Assembly (NCBI RefSeq): GCF_002161065.1
Contig: NZ_NFLV01000018.1
Location: 1 to 64,000 of the forward strand
DNA: 64,000 nt
Direction: 5' to 3'
Source: Eubacterium sp. An11
GTDB taxonomy: Bacteria; Bacillota; Clostridia; Lachnospirales; Lachnospiraceae
Shown here: piece by piece, positions 43,841 through 52,715 of the stretch
Numbering within the stretch: position 1 is the first letter of the stretch
Layout: the number at the start of each line of letters is the position of its first letter
Made by a program: the position numbers and the translations under genes
The notes under the pieces: model-generated
What the model was told of the DNA's origin: nothing
Database searches by the model: none
Seen by the model: only the letters and a program-made list of their open reading frames with translations

Positions 43841-45748
43841 TTGAATACAATCATTGACACTTTATCACAGGCTTTCCGCCTTGTTCAAAATGCCGGACAG
43901 CCCCTCTCTTTTGAAAACAACTGCATACAGAATATGTTCCTTCTTCCGTCCCGCATCGAGGCTTTCCACGATGACGGGCTTTTTCTCAAATTTATCGAAA
44001 ATCTTCTCCGGGAACGGAACAACTTTTCCTTTCCGGAAAACGCCCGGGAATACGACCGGTACTTTGAAGACTGCATCCGCCTGAAAGAACAGATGCGTTC
44101 CGCCGGTGATCCAGCCAAAACAACAGCAGATCCATTCACCGGCAATACTCTTCCACAATCAAAAGGTCCATCCGCCGGCAATACTCTTCCACAATCAAAA
44201 GGTCCATCCGCCGGCGATACTCTTCCACAATCGGAAGATCCATCTGCCGATAACAGTTTTCCGGAAGATATATGGCTGCAGTGCACCATCAGTCTTTTTG
44301 AAAATCTAAAAACACCCTTTTATTCTGTGTATGCCCAAACTATGCTTGGACTGGAACCATGCTTTAAAGACAGGAGTTTATTCCTTCGGACACTGCAGGA
44401 CTTCTACTCAGTCATCATCAAGTCCACACCGGAAAACCTGCAGCACATCGCCCGCATTGCGAAACGGGCTTCTTCCTATATAATATACCTGAAACAGAAC
44501 GAAAAACTTCTGGCGGATATTCTGCGCTTTCAGCTTGCCTGTTTCACCACAGAAAAGAATATCTGGCTGGTAAAATTATTTAACGAAATGTATACCAGCA
44601 AGATTTCTTCTCTGGATGACATCCGCATCGAGGGATTTCTTGCTGATTTCCAGAAAAAAGAGCTGGACTTTTTATGCCGGCTGACCACCAGTCAGGACGG
44701 ATCCCAGGGCGGGGCGGACCTTGTTCCGGAATCTCTGCTCCGGGAAGCCTCTCCTCTGTCCGAGATGGATTTCCCGGAATATCTCGCTCTTCGAGCACTC
44801 GATTTCTCCGGACTGCGGGAACACGCACCCGAAGAAGTCTTTCCGGGATACCGGCGCCATAGCGGCAGTTCCCATCTGTCCTCCGACAGCATTTTAAATA
44901 AATATGCTTATAACATGACAGCCGCCTCCTATATTACAAACCCTGCCATCGGCAGAGAAGCGGAACTGAATGATCTGGAACTGATTTTGATTTCCCCGAA
45001 AAAGTCTCCGATTCTTCTCGGAGAAGCGGGCGTCGGCAAAACCGCCGTGGCCGAGGGACTTGCCTGGCTTTTGCAGAGAGGACAGGTACCGAACCTCCTG
45101 AAAAACAGGGAAATCTACAAACTGACCACCACCTCTCTTTTAAGCGGCACCAAATATGTGGGCGAGATGGAAGAGCGCATCCGCCAGCTCATGGAAGAGC
45201 TGGACAGACATCCGGAAATCATTTTGTTCATCGATGAAATCCATACCATCGTCGGGGCAGGTTCCACCGAAAGCTCCAATAATGATATCTCCAATATGCT
45301 GAAACCGTATATTGACCGGGGCGATATCAAAATCATCGGCTCCACCACCAGCGATGAGTACCAAAAATACATTCTAAGCGACAAGGCTCTGGCCCGTCGT
45401 TTCTACCCTGTTACCGTGGAAGAACCAGATGCGGATACGACACTCCGCATTCTTCTTGGAACCATCCCTGCCGTGGAATACGAGACGAAGGTGAGGAATG
45501 CATTTTCTCAGGAAGTCACCATTCAGATTCTCCGGACTCTCATCCGACTCTCATCGGAAGACTATCAACCGCAGGATAAGAGGACCCGAAGACCGGAGCT
45601 TCCGCTCACTCTCCTTGAAATGGCTTTTTCCTATGCAGCCCTGCAGTCAAGGGATACCGTATCCAGAGATGATTTCATCAGCGCCGTCCGACACTCGAAC
45701 CTCCTGAAAGCGGAAGTAAAAAACAGTGCAGAACAATATTTTTTATGA
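43841..45748 (+). CDS. ClpA-like single AAA+ ATPase with unrecognised N-terminal region
   Basis: A 635-residue protein. Residues about 370-620 form one AAA+ module of the ClpA/ClpB D1 type: NPAIGREAEL, Walker A GEAGVGKTAVAEG (about 393), Walker B IILFIDEIHTIVGAG (about 460), sensor IIGSTTSDEYQKYI and arginine fingers near LARRFYPV. The second AAA module, the Clp N-domain and any ClpP-binding loop are absent. The first 370 residues match nothing I know and include a 12-residue Pro/Ser tandem repeat. The start is a TTG at 43841, 11 nt after AGGAG. The next in-frame ATG is 28 codons later. A SEC-C protein gene follows on the same strand. Confidence 0.82.
   Translation: MNTIIDTLSQAFRLVQNAGQPLSFENNCIQNMFLLPSRIEAFHDDGLFLKFIENLLRERNNFSFPENAREYDRYFEDCIRLKEQMRSAGDPAKTTADPFTGNTLPQSKGPSAGNTLPQSKGPSAGDTLPQSEDPSADNSFPEDIWLQCTISLFENLKTPFYSVYAQTMLGLEPCFKDRSLFLRTLQDFYSVIIKSTPENLQHIARIAKRASSYIIYLKQNEKLLADILRFQLACFTTEKNIWLVKLFNEMYTSKISSLDDIRIEGFLADFQKKELDFLCRLTTSQDGSQGGADLVPESLLREASPLSEMDFPEYLALRALDFSGLREHAPEEVFPGYRRHSGSSHLSSDSILNKYAYNMTAASYITNPAIGREAELNDLELILISPKKSPILLGEAGVGKTAVAEGLAWLLQRGQVPNLLKNREIYKLTTTSLLSGTKYVGEMEERIRQLMEELDRHPEIILFIDEIHTIVGAGSTESSNNDISNMLKPYIDRGDIKIIGSTTSDEYQKYILSDKALARRFYPVTVEEPDADTTLRILLGTIPAVEYETKVRNAFSQEVTIQILRTLIRLSSEDYQPQDKRTRRPELPLTLLEMAFSYAALQSRDTVSRDDFISAVRHSNLLKAEVKNSAEQYFL
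44132..44263 (+). repeat. 36-bp in-frame tandem repeat in the AAA gene
   Basis: Three full units (44132-44167, 44168-44203 and 44204-44239) and one partial unit encode GNTLPQSKGPSA variants. Units 1 and 2 are nearly identical, pointing to recent duplication in a linker. Confidence 0.85.
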
Positions 45749-45869
45749 AATGCAAATTATTTTCACTATAAAATAACAATACTACCAAAAAAAGAGAGCC
45801 AAAAGCTCATTAATTATAAGGAAAATCACGAAAAAAATAGTATAATGTATCAGGACAACAAAAAAGCAT

Positions 45870-45893
45870 CCATGTAATTTCTTATGAAATAAA
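45870..45893. repeat. Dispersed motif, copy 4
   Basis: CCATGTAATTTCTTATGAAATAAA lies in the gap between the AAA and SEC-C genes. It resembles the TTTCCTATGAAAT half of the copies near 5600, 15731 and 24112. Confidence 0.35.
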
Positions 45894-45927
45894 TACTCTT
45901 TATTATCACTGACAGGAAATATACTAT

Positions 45928-47091
45928 ATGAACACATACAGCAATTACTTATTAACAAGAACAAAAAAAGATTTAATTCAGCTGGCAAAACTTCACGGCA
46001 TGTCCGGATATTCATCCATGAAAAAAGACGAGCTTGCCCGGAATCTTCTGGACTATCTGTATACCCCTTCCGTCATCCATAACTTTTTTGTCTATTTAGG
46101 GGATGACGAACTGAATCTCATACATTTCCCGGAATCCGGACATCCGGCACTATACCGGAGGATGTATGAGGGCGGCTATTGTCTGAAAAATACAGATGGC
46201 TCATACCAGATTCCGCAGCAGCTGATGGAAACTTCCGCAGAACTTTTGACAGGAGCCTTTGAAAAAGAGCGCCAAAGAAAAAGTTTTCTTCTGGACTGTC
46301 TCAACGCTTCAGGGCATTTGTACGGCTGTTTTCCGGCGTCCATTCTTATGAAAATGTACAACGCATACGCGCCAGCACCTTTGAAACGGGAAGATATTCT
46401 GCAGGAAATACGAATCATACCTCCGTATTTCCAAAGTTTTATTCTGGAAAATGATCTGATCATTCAGGAAGCCCTGTACGCCAATGCTTTATATAAGAAG
46501 ATACAGCAATGCCAGGGAACGCTTCCTTTTTATATGCCGGACAAAACACAAATCCGGTATCTGTCCCGTTTCGGATATTTCCCGGAAGATCAGTATACAG
46601 GGCAACTGTCCGAAATTCTTGCCGGCACAGGAGAAATCACCCGGGAAAAAGCCCGGGAACTCAGCGGTGAGATCCAGACTCTGTTCCGTCAGGGCGGCAC
46701 CATGGAGGACGCCGTCACATTTCTTAAAAAATACGCTCGATCCCGGGAACATTCAAAGACAGGCAATCAGAAGACAAAAACTCCAGAGTCAGAAAACCAG
46801 TCGTCCGGATCTCCAAAGGCAGTCAGTCATAAATCCGGCACTCCGGAGCCAAAAGCTTCTCCAGGATATGCCCTGGCAGACATCCTTGACGCGGGCATCG
46901 CCGATGCTTCCGGGCGGAAACTGCTCTCTGCCCTGAACAATGTCTTCTCGCACGCTGCCCTTCTTCTCAACAGAGGATATACAGCGGCGGAAGCCATGAG
47001 ACTTAAACAGAAAAAAGTAAAAATCTATCCCAACAGTCCCTGCCCCTGCGGCAGTGGAAAAAAATATAAAAATTGCTGCGGACGACGTTAA
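45928..47091 (+). CDS. SEC-C motif protein with Rho-N/SAP-like start
   Basis: A 387-residue protein. The first 45 residues (TKKDLIQLAKLHGMSGYSSM) resemble the Rho N-terminal/SAP helical fold used for nucleic-acid contact. A helical body follows. A Ser/Lys/Pro-rich low-complexity stretch lies around 272-310. The C-terminus is a perfect SEC-C zinc motif, PCPCGSGKKYKNCCGRR, as at the end of SecA. It lies 180 bp after the AAA ATPase gene on the same strand. A TATAAT at about 45842 may give it a separate promoter. Function is unknown. Confidence 0.82.
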   Translation: MNTYSNYLLTRTKKDLIQLAKLHGMSGYSSMKKDELARNLLDYLYTPSVIHNFFVYLGDDELNLIHFPESGHPALYRRMYEGGYCLKNTDGSYQIPQQLMETSAELLTGAFEKERQRKSFLLDCLNASGHLYGCFPASILMKMYNAYAPAPLKREDILQEIRIIPPYFQSFILENDLIIQEALYANALYKKIQQCQGTLPFYMPDKTQIRYLSRFGYFPEDQYTGQLSEILAGTGEITREKARELSGEIQTLFRQGGTMEDAVTFLKKYARSREHSKTGNQKTKTPESENQSSGSPKAVSHKSGTPEPKASPGYALADILDAGIADASGRKLLSALNNVFSHAALLLNRGYTAAEAMRLKQKKVKIYPNSPCPCGSGKKYKNCCGRR

Positions 47092-47111
47092 GTCGCCCGC
47101 AGCTTTCTTTT

Positions 47112-48515
47112 TTACCAGTGCACTACCACCGGATACGTGGATTCTATGTTATTGTAAATGGTCTTTACTGCATCATACGGCGTATTGACACATCCATGGG
47201 AACCGTCATATGTATAGATGCTGCCTCCATAACTGCTTCTCCATGAAGAATCATGAATACCCACGCCAGAGTGAGTAAACGGCAGCCAGTAGTCTACCGG
47301 AGATGCATATCCCTGTCCTGTTAATGTATAATTGGTGGTCTTATAGAGAATATAATATACACCTGTCGGCGTTCCCCGTCCAAGACTGGTATTTCCGGTA
47401 ACTACCGGAGTGGAAACTACAGTCTCACCGTTCTTATAGAACCACATGTGCTGGGAACCCAGATCCACTTCCACATAAGTATCTCCGATATCATTCTTTT
47501 TCCGGCTCTTGGCATAGTGAGAATATTCCGGCTCTCTGGTTACTTTCTTTCCCTTTTTGATCTGTTTGACCAGCTTCGCCGTCTCCGCCTTCTGATCAAT
47601 GGTCCATCCGTAAGTTCCGCCCTTCACATCAATATCATTGCCTGCAATGGATGTAAAATGCCGTTCAATACCTACTGTATCATACTTATCGGCAAGCTTT
47701 GCAACATATTTTGCCGCTTTATCCTCATTCACCTTGACTTTAAACTTCTTTGTCACACTGAGCCACTTATTGATGGTACTTCCCGTCAACTCCTGTGTCC
47801 TGTCGTCAAAATCATAGACGATATCCGTGCTGACATATTTATTGAGCGTGTCGTTGGACTGAAGCACCTCTTCAGAATCTTTGGTATAAGCAGGGTTCTC
47901 ATAACAGCCGGCTTCCTCAATATCAATACTGTCATCCTGCCGGATGATCGCCTCTTTGAGCGCCGTATAGAACTCCTCCCTTTTTACCGTGTTACCGTAT
48001 ATCTCATCAACAATATCATAGGAATTCGTCTCTTCATTATACTGAGACCATGCATCCACCGGAGCCACCACCTGATTCTCATCAAAAGCGTTAAGTCCGT
48101 TAAACGCATTCTCATAGGAAGTCTCATCCACTTCCAGAGTCACCCCGTCGGAGTACTTTTTGTTGATAAATGGAAAGGTAATCCAGGCATAAGCCTTCTG
48201 CCCTTCTTTGATTTTCTCCAGTCTTCCGTCATCCACAAAGGTGAGTCCCACATCAGAAGAAGCGACCGATTCTTTTTTATTATCTCTTTCTGCGATGGAA
48301 ATGGTGTATTCTCCCACACCTTTCTCTATCATCTCTTTTACTTTTCCCACACTGTGGAAACCGCATTTATATCCGTTGATTTCCGTTCCCGGAAAAAAAT
48401 GAAAATGAAAAAATACCGAAATCAGGGCATAAATCACTATGACTGCCGCCACAATGACGCCCACTTTTTTTCCTGTACTCCACGAAGAAGTATTCTTACT
48501 CTCCTTCTCTTCCAT
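47112..48515 (-). CDS. Membrane-anchored L,D-transpeptidase (YkuD)
   Basis: A 467-residue wall enzyme that makes 3-3 peptide cross-links or attaches proteins to peptidoglycan. A short cytoplasmic start and one membrane segment (about 17-40) are followed by two putative peptidoglycan-binding PG_binding_4-like units (about 50-300). The YkuD domain (about 340-467) has THSGVGIHD and the catalytic SHGCVNTPYDA with its Cys nucleophile. The length and layout match the VanW/YoaR-YkuD proteins of Clostridia. It is convergent with the SEC-C gene, with only 20 bp between stops. Confidence 0.92.
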   Translation of the reverse strand: MEEKESKNTSSWSTGKKVGVIVAAVIVIYALISVFFHFHFFPGTEINGYKCGFHSVGKVKEMIEKGVGEYTISIAERDNKKESVASSDVGLTFVDDGRLEKIKEGQKAYAWITFPFINKKYSDGVTLEVDETSYENAFNGLNAFDENQVVAPVDAWSQYNEETNSYDIVDEIYGNTVKREEFYTALKEAIIRQDDSIDIEEAGCYENPAYTKDSEEVLQSNDTLNKYVSTDIVYDFDDRTQELTGSTINKWLSVTKKFKVKVNEDKAAKYVAKLADKYDTVGIERHFTSIAGNDIDVKGGTYGWTIDQKAETAKLVKQIKKGKKVTREPEYSHYAKSRKKNDIGDTYVEVDLGSQHMWFYKNGETVVSTPVVTGNTSLGRGTPTGVYYILYKTTNYTLTGQGYASPVDYWLPFTHSGVGIHDSSWRSSYGGSIYTYDGSHGCVNTPYDAVKTIYNNIESTYPVVVHW

Positions 48516-48588
48516 GATTGTGCCCCTTTCTTCTAAATCAACCGGTACGTCTCGGATTCTTTAGTACCCGTCTGAACAATGCATGTCT

Positions 48589-49512
48589 TTAATAATCAAT
48601 CTTATAATTATCTATATTTTCATTCAAATACGCCGGAAAATGTTCCGGATGTTTATGAAAATATGCGATCATCTCTGCTGTGAGGCTGACGCCGCTGGTG
48701 GAATAACAGCCTTCCAGATCCTCCCGCCTTACCCATCTGGCGTCAGATAATTCACTCTTGTCTATATGTATATGCGCATCACCGTCTAATCTTGCAAAAA
48801 AACCTGCTAAAACCGACTGGGATGCCGCCCATGGCTGACTTTTATAATAAACCAGATGGCTGATGGAAAGTCCTGTCTCCTCCATCACCTCTCTCCTGAC
48901 TGTCTCTTCCAGAGTCTCCCCCGGTTCACTGTAACCGGATACCAGAGAAAAATATCCGGATGACGGAGATCGTTTTGTGAGAAGGATCCTGTCTTCCTCA
49001 TAAATCCCCACGATGATAGCCGGATCCATCCTTGGATAGATCACATTTCCGCAGATCGGACATACCATGGCCCGCTCTTTCTTTCCATGCCGGAGACGGA
49101 TACCGCAGGCGCCGCAAAACTTCGTCTTCTCATACCAGCAATACAGATGCCATGCAGTAATCATGGCAAAATTGACGGCTCTTCCTTCCTCATCCTTTTC
49201 CCGGAACATATCAATATCCCGTTTCTCTGCCAGATAGGCAGACGCCAGATATTTAGCCGGAAGAAGAAATAACTTCTTTCCGTCCAGAGAAAGAAGATAG
49301 ACGGCATCCTTCACATATCTCTCCATGGCTTCCTTTCTGTATTCCACCGGAAGAATATCTTCGCAGGTGAGAAACGAGGAGGGCATTCCCTTCTTTCGTT
49401 TTCTCATGTAAACGTTCCTGCCCTGAAAAGCGATGATACAGTCAGATTCTCTTAAAGCTGCTTTTTCGTTATAAACAATATCTATTCTGTGTTCTCCGAT
49501 GTCCTGTATCAT
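48589..49512 (-). CDS. nudC: NAD+ diphosphatase / NAD-capped RNA hydrolase
   Basis: A NUDIX enzyme of 307 residues that cleaves NADH or removes NAD caps from RNA 5' ends. Family features are the zinc ribbon FCGACG plus CPICGN, the NUDIX box with GYSEPGETLEE and REVMEETGL, and the NudC-specific QPWAASQSVLAGFF motif (SQPWPFPxS-type) that recognises the nicotinamide. The start at 49512 is supported by AAGGAG. The upstream ATG has its site too close. Monocistronic. Confidence 0.92.
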   Translation of the reverse strand: MIQDIGEHRIDIVYNEKAALRESDCIIAFQGRNVYMRKRKKGMPSSFLTCEDILPVEYRKEAMERYVKDAVYLLSLDGKKLFLLPAKYLASAYLAEKRDIDMFREKDEEGRAVNFAMITAWHLYCWYEKTKFCGACGIRLRHGKKERAMVCPICGNVIYPRMDPAIIVGIYEEDRILLTKRSPSSGYFSLVSGYSEPGETLEETVRREVMEETGLSISHLVYYKSQPWAASQSVLAGFFARLDGDAHIHIDKSELSDARWVRREDLEGCYSTSGVSLTAEMIAYFHKHPEHFPAYLNENIDNYKIDY

Positions 49513-49765
49513 GAAACTCCTTCTTTCATGTGCTGTCTTCATTCCTTCTAAATCACATTTTCATAGTATAATCCTTTTTTATATTCTATACAACCCGTGA
49601 AGATTAACAATCTATGAAACTTTTGTTACATTTCCGTGTTATCTCATTTTGTATTTCAACAATTGACAGAGAATGTTATAATAAGTTTCATACATGAAAT
49701 CACAAAAATATTATAATATGTATATTATATGGACAACATATGGCAGATAAAGGAAGATATAACTT

Positions 49766-50728
49766 ATGGACCAATTACTATCCGTCATCATCCCTTCTTT
49801 TAATGAGGAGGGCATGATACCAAAAACTTCAAAGACTATATCGGGACTTCTGGAAGAGGCCGAAATCTCTTACGAGCTGATTTTTGTCAACGACGGTTCC
49901 ACAGATACTACCTGGGAAAAGATCCGCCAGGAAGCTTCCGGCAATTCCTGTGTAAAAGGCGTCAATTTTTCCAGAAATTTTGGAAAGGAATCCGCCATAT
50001 ACGCCGGCCTGTTTTACGCCTCCGGAGACTGCTGCGTGGTCATCGACTGCGATCTGCAGCATCCCCCTGAAAAGATCATAGAAATGTACCATCTCTGGGA
50101 GAAGGGATATGAGATTGTGGAGGGTGTCAAACATTCCCGGGGAGAAAAAGAGAGTCCCGCTCATTTTTTTGCCGCCCGCTGCTTTTATAAAATCATCAGC
50201 CGTCTCACGGATATCGATATGACCCGGGCGTCGGATTTCAAACTGCTGGACCGGAAAGCCGTCAACGCCCTGCTGAATATTCGGGAGAAAAATGCATTTT
50301 TCCGCGCGCTTTCTTCCTGGATCGGTTTTAAGACCACCAGCGTCGAATTTGATGTGAGAGAAAGAGAAATCGGGGAGACCAAATGGTCCACCTGGTCGCT
50401 GATCAAGTACGCCGTCTCCAACATTTCTTCTTTTTCCGCGGCGCCCATGCAGATCGTCTCCCTGCTCGGCTCCGTCATGCTGCTGATTTCTCTGATCCTG
50501 GGCGGAATCGCTCTCTATCAGAAAATCATCGGAACCGCCCTGGAAGGTTTTACCACTGTGATCATCATCAATCTGTTCACCGGCAGCATCATCATGCTGA
50601 GCCTCGGTATCATCGGTTATTATATTTCAAAGATTTATGATGAGATACAGGGAAGACCAAAATATATCGTCCGGGGCATCTGCGGTGACCTGAAAAATAC
50701 ACCTAAAGAACCAAAAGATGTTCTTTGA
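49766..50728 (+). CDS. Family 2 glycosyltransferase (GtrB/DPM1-like)
   Basis: A 320-residue membrane glycosyltransferase. The GT-A domain (1-225) has SVIIPSFNEEG, FVNDGSTDTT and the metal-binding DCDLQHPPE. Two C-terminal membrane helices (about 232-255 and 268-292) and the end motif KIYDEIQGRPKYIV are typical of GtrB/YfdH and Csb-like enzymes that transfer a sugar from UDP to undecaprenyl phosphate. Its sugar-lipid product would be used outside the membrane. The gene ends 46 bp before the next start on the same strand, suggesting an operon. Confidence 0.92.
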   Translation: MDQLLSVIIPSFNEEGMIPKTSKTISGLLEEAEISYELIFVNDGSTDTTWEKIRQEASGNSCVKGVNFSRNFGKESAIYAGLFYASGDCCVVIDCDLQHPPEKIIEMYHLWEKGYEIVEGVKHSRGEKESPAHFFAARCFYKIISRLTDIDMTRASDFKLLDRKAVNALLNIREKNAFFRALSSWIGFKTTSVEFDVREREIGETKWSTWSLIKYAVSNISSFSAAPMQIVSLLGSVMLLISLILGGIALYQKIIGTALEGFTTVIIINLFTGSIIMLSLGIIGYYISKIYDEIQGRPKYIVRGICGDLKNTPKEPKDVL

Positions 50729-50774
50729 ATGGTTTTTCTTCTGTGTTAGAATAATCATGAGGGAGATTACCATT

Positions 50775-51596
50775 ATGATTATGAAAGAAATTCAGCGAAT
50801 TGCCAATTCGTATTTCAATTATTTTAAATTAAAAGATGTGAACCTGCGGTTTATTCTGGCCGACGACATGTATGAATGTCAGAAAAAATACGGGTTCAGC
50901 GATGAAGATATCAAGACTCTGGACGAAGCCACTGCCCGCCAGAACTGGAAGCATGTGGCCGCCTGCATGAAGTATCCCCGTTCCATGGATGAACCGTTTT
51001 ATCTTATCTTCAAGCGGCCGTACATAGAGCGGGTGGAAGACTGCGAGCTTTATCGTCTGGTTTTCCACGAGCTGACCCATATGTGCGATTACAAAGATTA
51101 CGCCCGGCTGAACCACCTTTCCTCCTATGAGGAGCTGTTCAGTAATCCGGAGACCGTTCTTTTCCAGCACTGGTCAGAATATCACGCTGAGCGCAGAGGC
51201 TACGCCGCCTGGCTCAAGCACCGCTACGGCGTCCAGTTAAAATACAGCCCGGACAAGATCGGCATCATGGAGCGGGAGACCATGGATAATATCCGATATT
51301 ACGGAGAGCACTACACCAACACAGCGGAGTACGGCTCCACCCGTCAGATTTATTTTACCATGCATCTTCTGGCCCGCATGAGCATCTGGATGCAGATCCT
51401 TCCATACCAGGTCAGCGATATTTTATCCAAAGAACCTTTTAATTACCGGGGTATCATCTGGATCAAGAAGCTCATGTATCTGTTCAGCAAATATCCGGAA
51501 ATCGGACAGATGAACGACCACTTCATGGATATCGCGCATATTGTTGCCGAGAACATGTCGCTGACCAGAGAGGAACTATGGGAAGTTGTATCCTGA
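50775..51596 (+). CDS. Putative zincin metallopeptidase, hypothetical
   Basis: A 273-residue cytoplasmic protein with the zinc-binding motif HELTH (98-102) and, about 37 residues later, EYHAERRG, whose Glu could be the third ligand (gluzincin type). No signal peptide or membrane segment is present. I do not recognise a named family. The start at 50775 is suggested by GGGAG 9 nt upstream. It follows the glycosyltransferase gene closely and is ended by a terminator, so the two probably share a transcript. Confidence 0.75.
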   Translation: MIMKEIQRIANSYFNYFKLKDVNLRFILADDMYECQKKYGFSDEDIKTLDEATARQNWKHVAACMKYPRSMDEPFYLIFKRPYIERVEDCELYRLVFHELTHMCDYKDYARLNHLSSYEELFSNPETVLFQHWSEYHAERRGYAAWLKHRYGVQLKYSPDKIGIMERETMDNIRYYGEHYTNTAEYGSTRQIYFTMHLLARMSIWMQILPYQVSDILSKEPFNYRGIIWIKKLMYLFSKYPEIGQMNDHFMDIAHIVAENMSLTREELWEVVS

Positions 51597-51652
51597 CCAG
51601 TCTCCGGTGCATCTTACATAATTGTATATATTCGCATTATGAAACATACCAG

Positions 51653-51696
51653 CCTTCAAGAGTCAGATATCCATTCCGGCTCCTGAAGGTTTTTTG
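51653..51696 (+). terminator. Terminator after the zincin gene
   Basis: CCTTCAAGAG (51653-51662) pairs with CTCCTGAAGG (51680-51689) with one mismatch, followed by TTTTTTG. Confidence 0.8.
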
Positions 51697-51712
51697 ATGA
51701 TAAAAACTCTCT

Positions 51713-52285
51713 TTAAGAATTCTCTTTAAAAATTTTTTTCCCATAATAATCTTTTATCATGTTAAGCTCCTCCTCAAACAGGCAGTATTGCGGACTCCTG
51801 CTCTTTACTTTTTCAAGACATTTCTCCAGGGACATCCACTTTACCGACTCCACCTCACTCTCCTGCAGACGAAGTTTCGTCACATCCACCGGTTTCTCAT
51901 AGAGATACACGTGACTGATTTCATGATTCCGAAACGGCTTCCCGTAAAAAATCTCCTCACTGTACCCTTCATGAATCCCCAGAAAGAGCAGATCTTCTTC
52001 CGATGCCTCAATGCCAAGCTCCTCAGCAAGTTCCCGGATGGCTGATGGAAGATACTCCTGGCCGGCAGGAAGATGACCGGCAGAAGAAATATCATAACAT
52101 CCCGGATAGGCGTCTTTATGGGCGCTTCTTTTCTGGAGGAGAACCTCACACTGTCCTTCTTCATTCCGGCGGGCGATCCACACGTGGGAAGTCCCATGAA
52201 TGTCCCCGTCTTCATGTACCTTCTCTCTGGCTTTCACCTGTCCGGTCCGTCTGCCATCTTTTGTTCTGATATCAAGATATTCCAT
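51713..52285 (-). CDS. NUDIX hydrolase (IDI-like)
   Basis: A 190-residue NUDIX protein. The NUDIX box is GHLPAGQEYLPSAIRELAEELGI, written here from G to I with the REL-EEL core intact. The start MEYLDIRTKDGRRTG and the HGTSHVWIARR segment are shared with isopentenyl-diphosphate isomerase-like NUDIX enzymes of Firmicutes, but the isomerase Cys/Glu set is not evident. It probably hydrolyses a nucleoside or prenyl diphosphate. AAGGAGG precedes the start. Confidence 0.88.
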   Translation of the reverse strand: MEYLDIRTKDGRRTGQVKAREKVHEDGDIHGTSHVWIARRNEEGQCEVLLQKRSAHKDAYPGCYDISSAGHLPAGQEYLPSAIRELAEELGIEASEEDLLFLGIHEGYSEEIFYGKPFRNHEISHVYLYEKPVDVTKLRLQESEVESVKWMSLEKCLEKVKSRSPQYCLFEEELNMIKDYYGKKIFKENS

Positions 52286-52524
52286 TTGTATTCCTCCTTT
52301 TTGTCTTGTCCTGCAAAAACAATACTACAATACATGTAATAATTTATACAATAAATGTAATTTATCGTTGCTTTTATTATCTAAATCTTATACAAACAAA
52401 AAAATGTCAAAAAAATTTCTTATATTTACCGAAAAATAGCATAAAATCTCCCTAATATTTACTATCCAAAAACAACATCTTTTGTTATAATAATTATAAT
52501 ACAAATATCAGGGAGGTAATATAT

Positions 52525-52629
52525 ATGCGCATGACCTTAAACAGAATGACTCTTGAACACATCACTCTTGAACATATCGGATTTGTTCACCACGGATTTG
52601 GTGTTGAATTACCAGTTTATCTTCTGTAA
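52525..52629 (+). CDS. 34-residue peptide gene upstream of an HTH regulator
   Basis: The ORF is 35 codons including stop, below usual ORF-track limits. GGGAGG lies 8 nt before the ATG, and two TATAAT boxes (52486-52491 and 52495-52500) lie just upstream. A 13-bp hairpin follows the stop. The peptide has a pentad repeat TLNRM-TLEHI-TLEHI and a hydrophobic end, GVELPVYLL. This complete small transcription unit lies 86 bp before a small HTH regulator gene. It could be a signalling peptide, a leader peptide or a small toxin. No known family is recognised. Confidence 0.6.
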   Translation: MRMTLNRMTLEHITLEHIGFVHHGFGVELPVYLL

Positions 52630-52634
52630 TTGAG

Positions 52635-52664
52635 CAAAGAGTTTGCCAGAGGGCAAACTCTTTG
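52635..52664 (+). terminator. Hairpin after the 34-residue peptide gene
   Basis: CAAAGAGTTTGCC (52635-52647) pairs with GGCAAACTCTTTG (52652-52664), 13 bp with a 4-nt loop. There is no long T-run, so it may attenuate transcription into the HTH gene rather than stop it fully. Confidence 0.55.
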
Positions 52665-52715
52665 TCCATGCACAGCTTTTTCCATTTACCATTAAGAAGG
52701 GACGATGGTGATACT

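Noticed and set aside
47448-48536. 362-codon plus-strand ORF across the L,D-transpeptidase gene
   Set aside because: Hydrophobic antisense translation without a start signal. The opposite frame has the YkuD active site.
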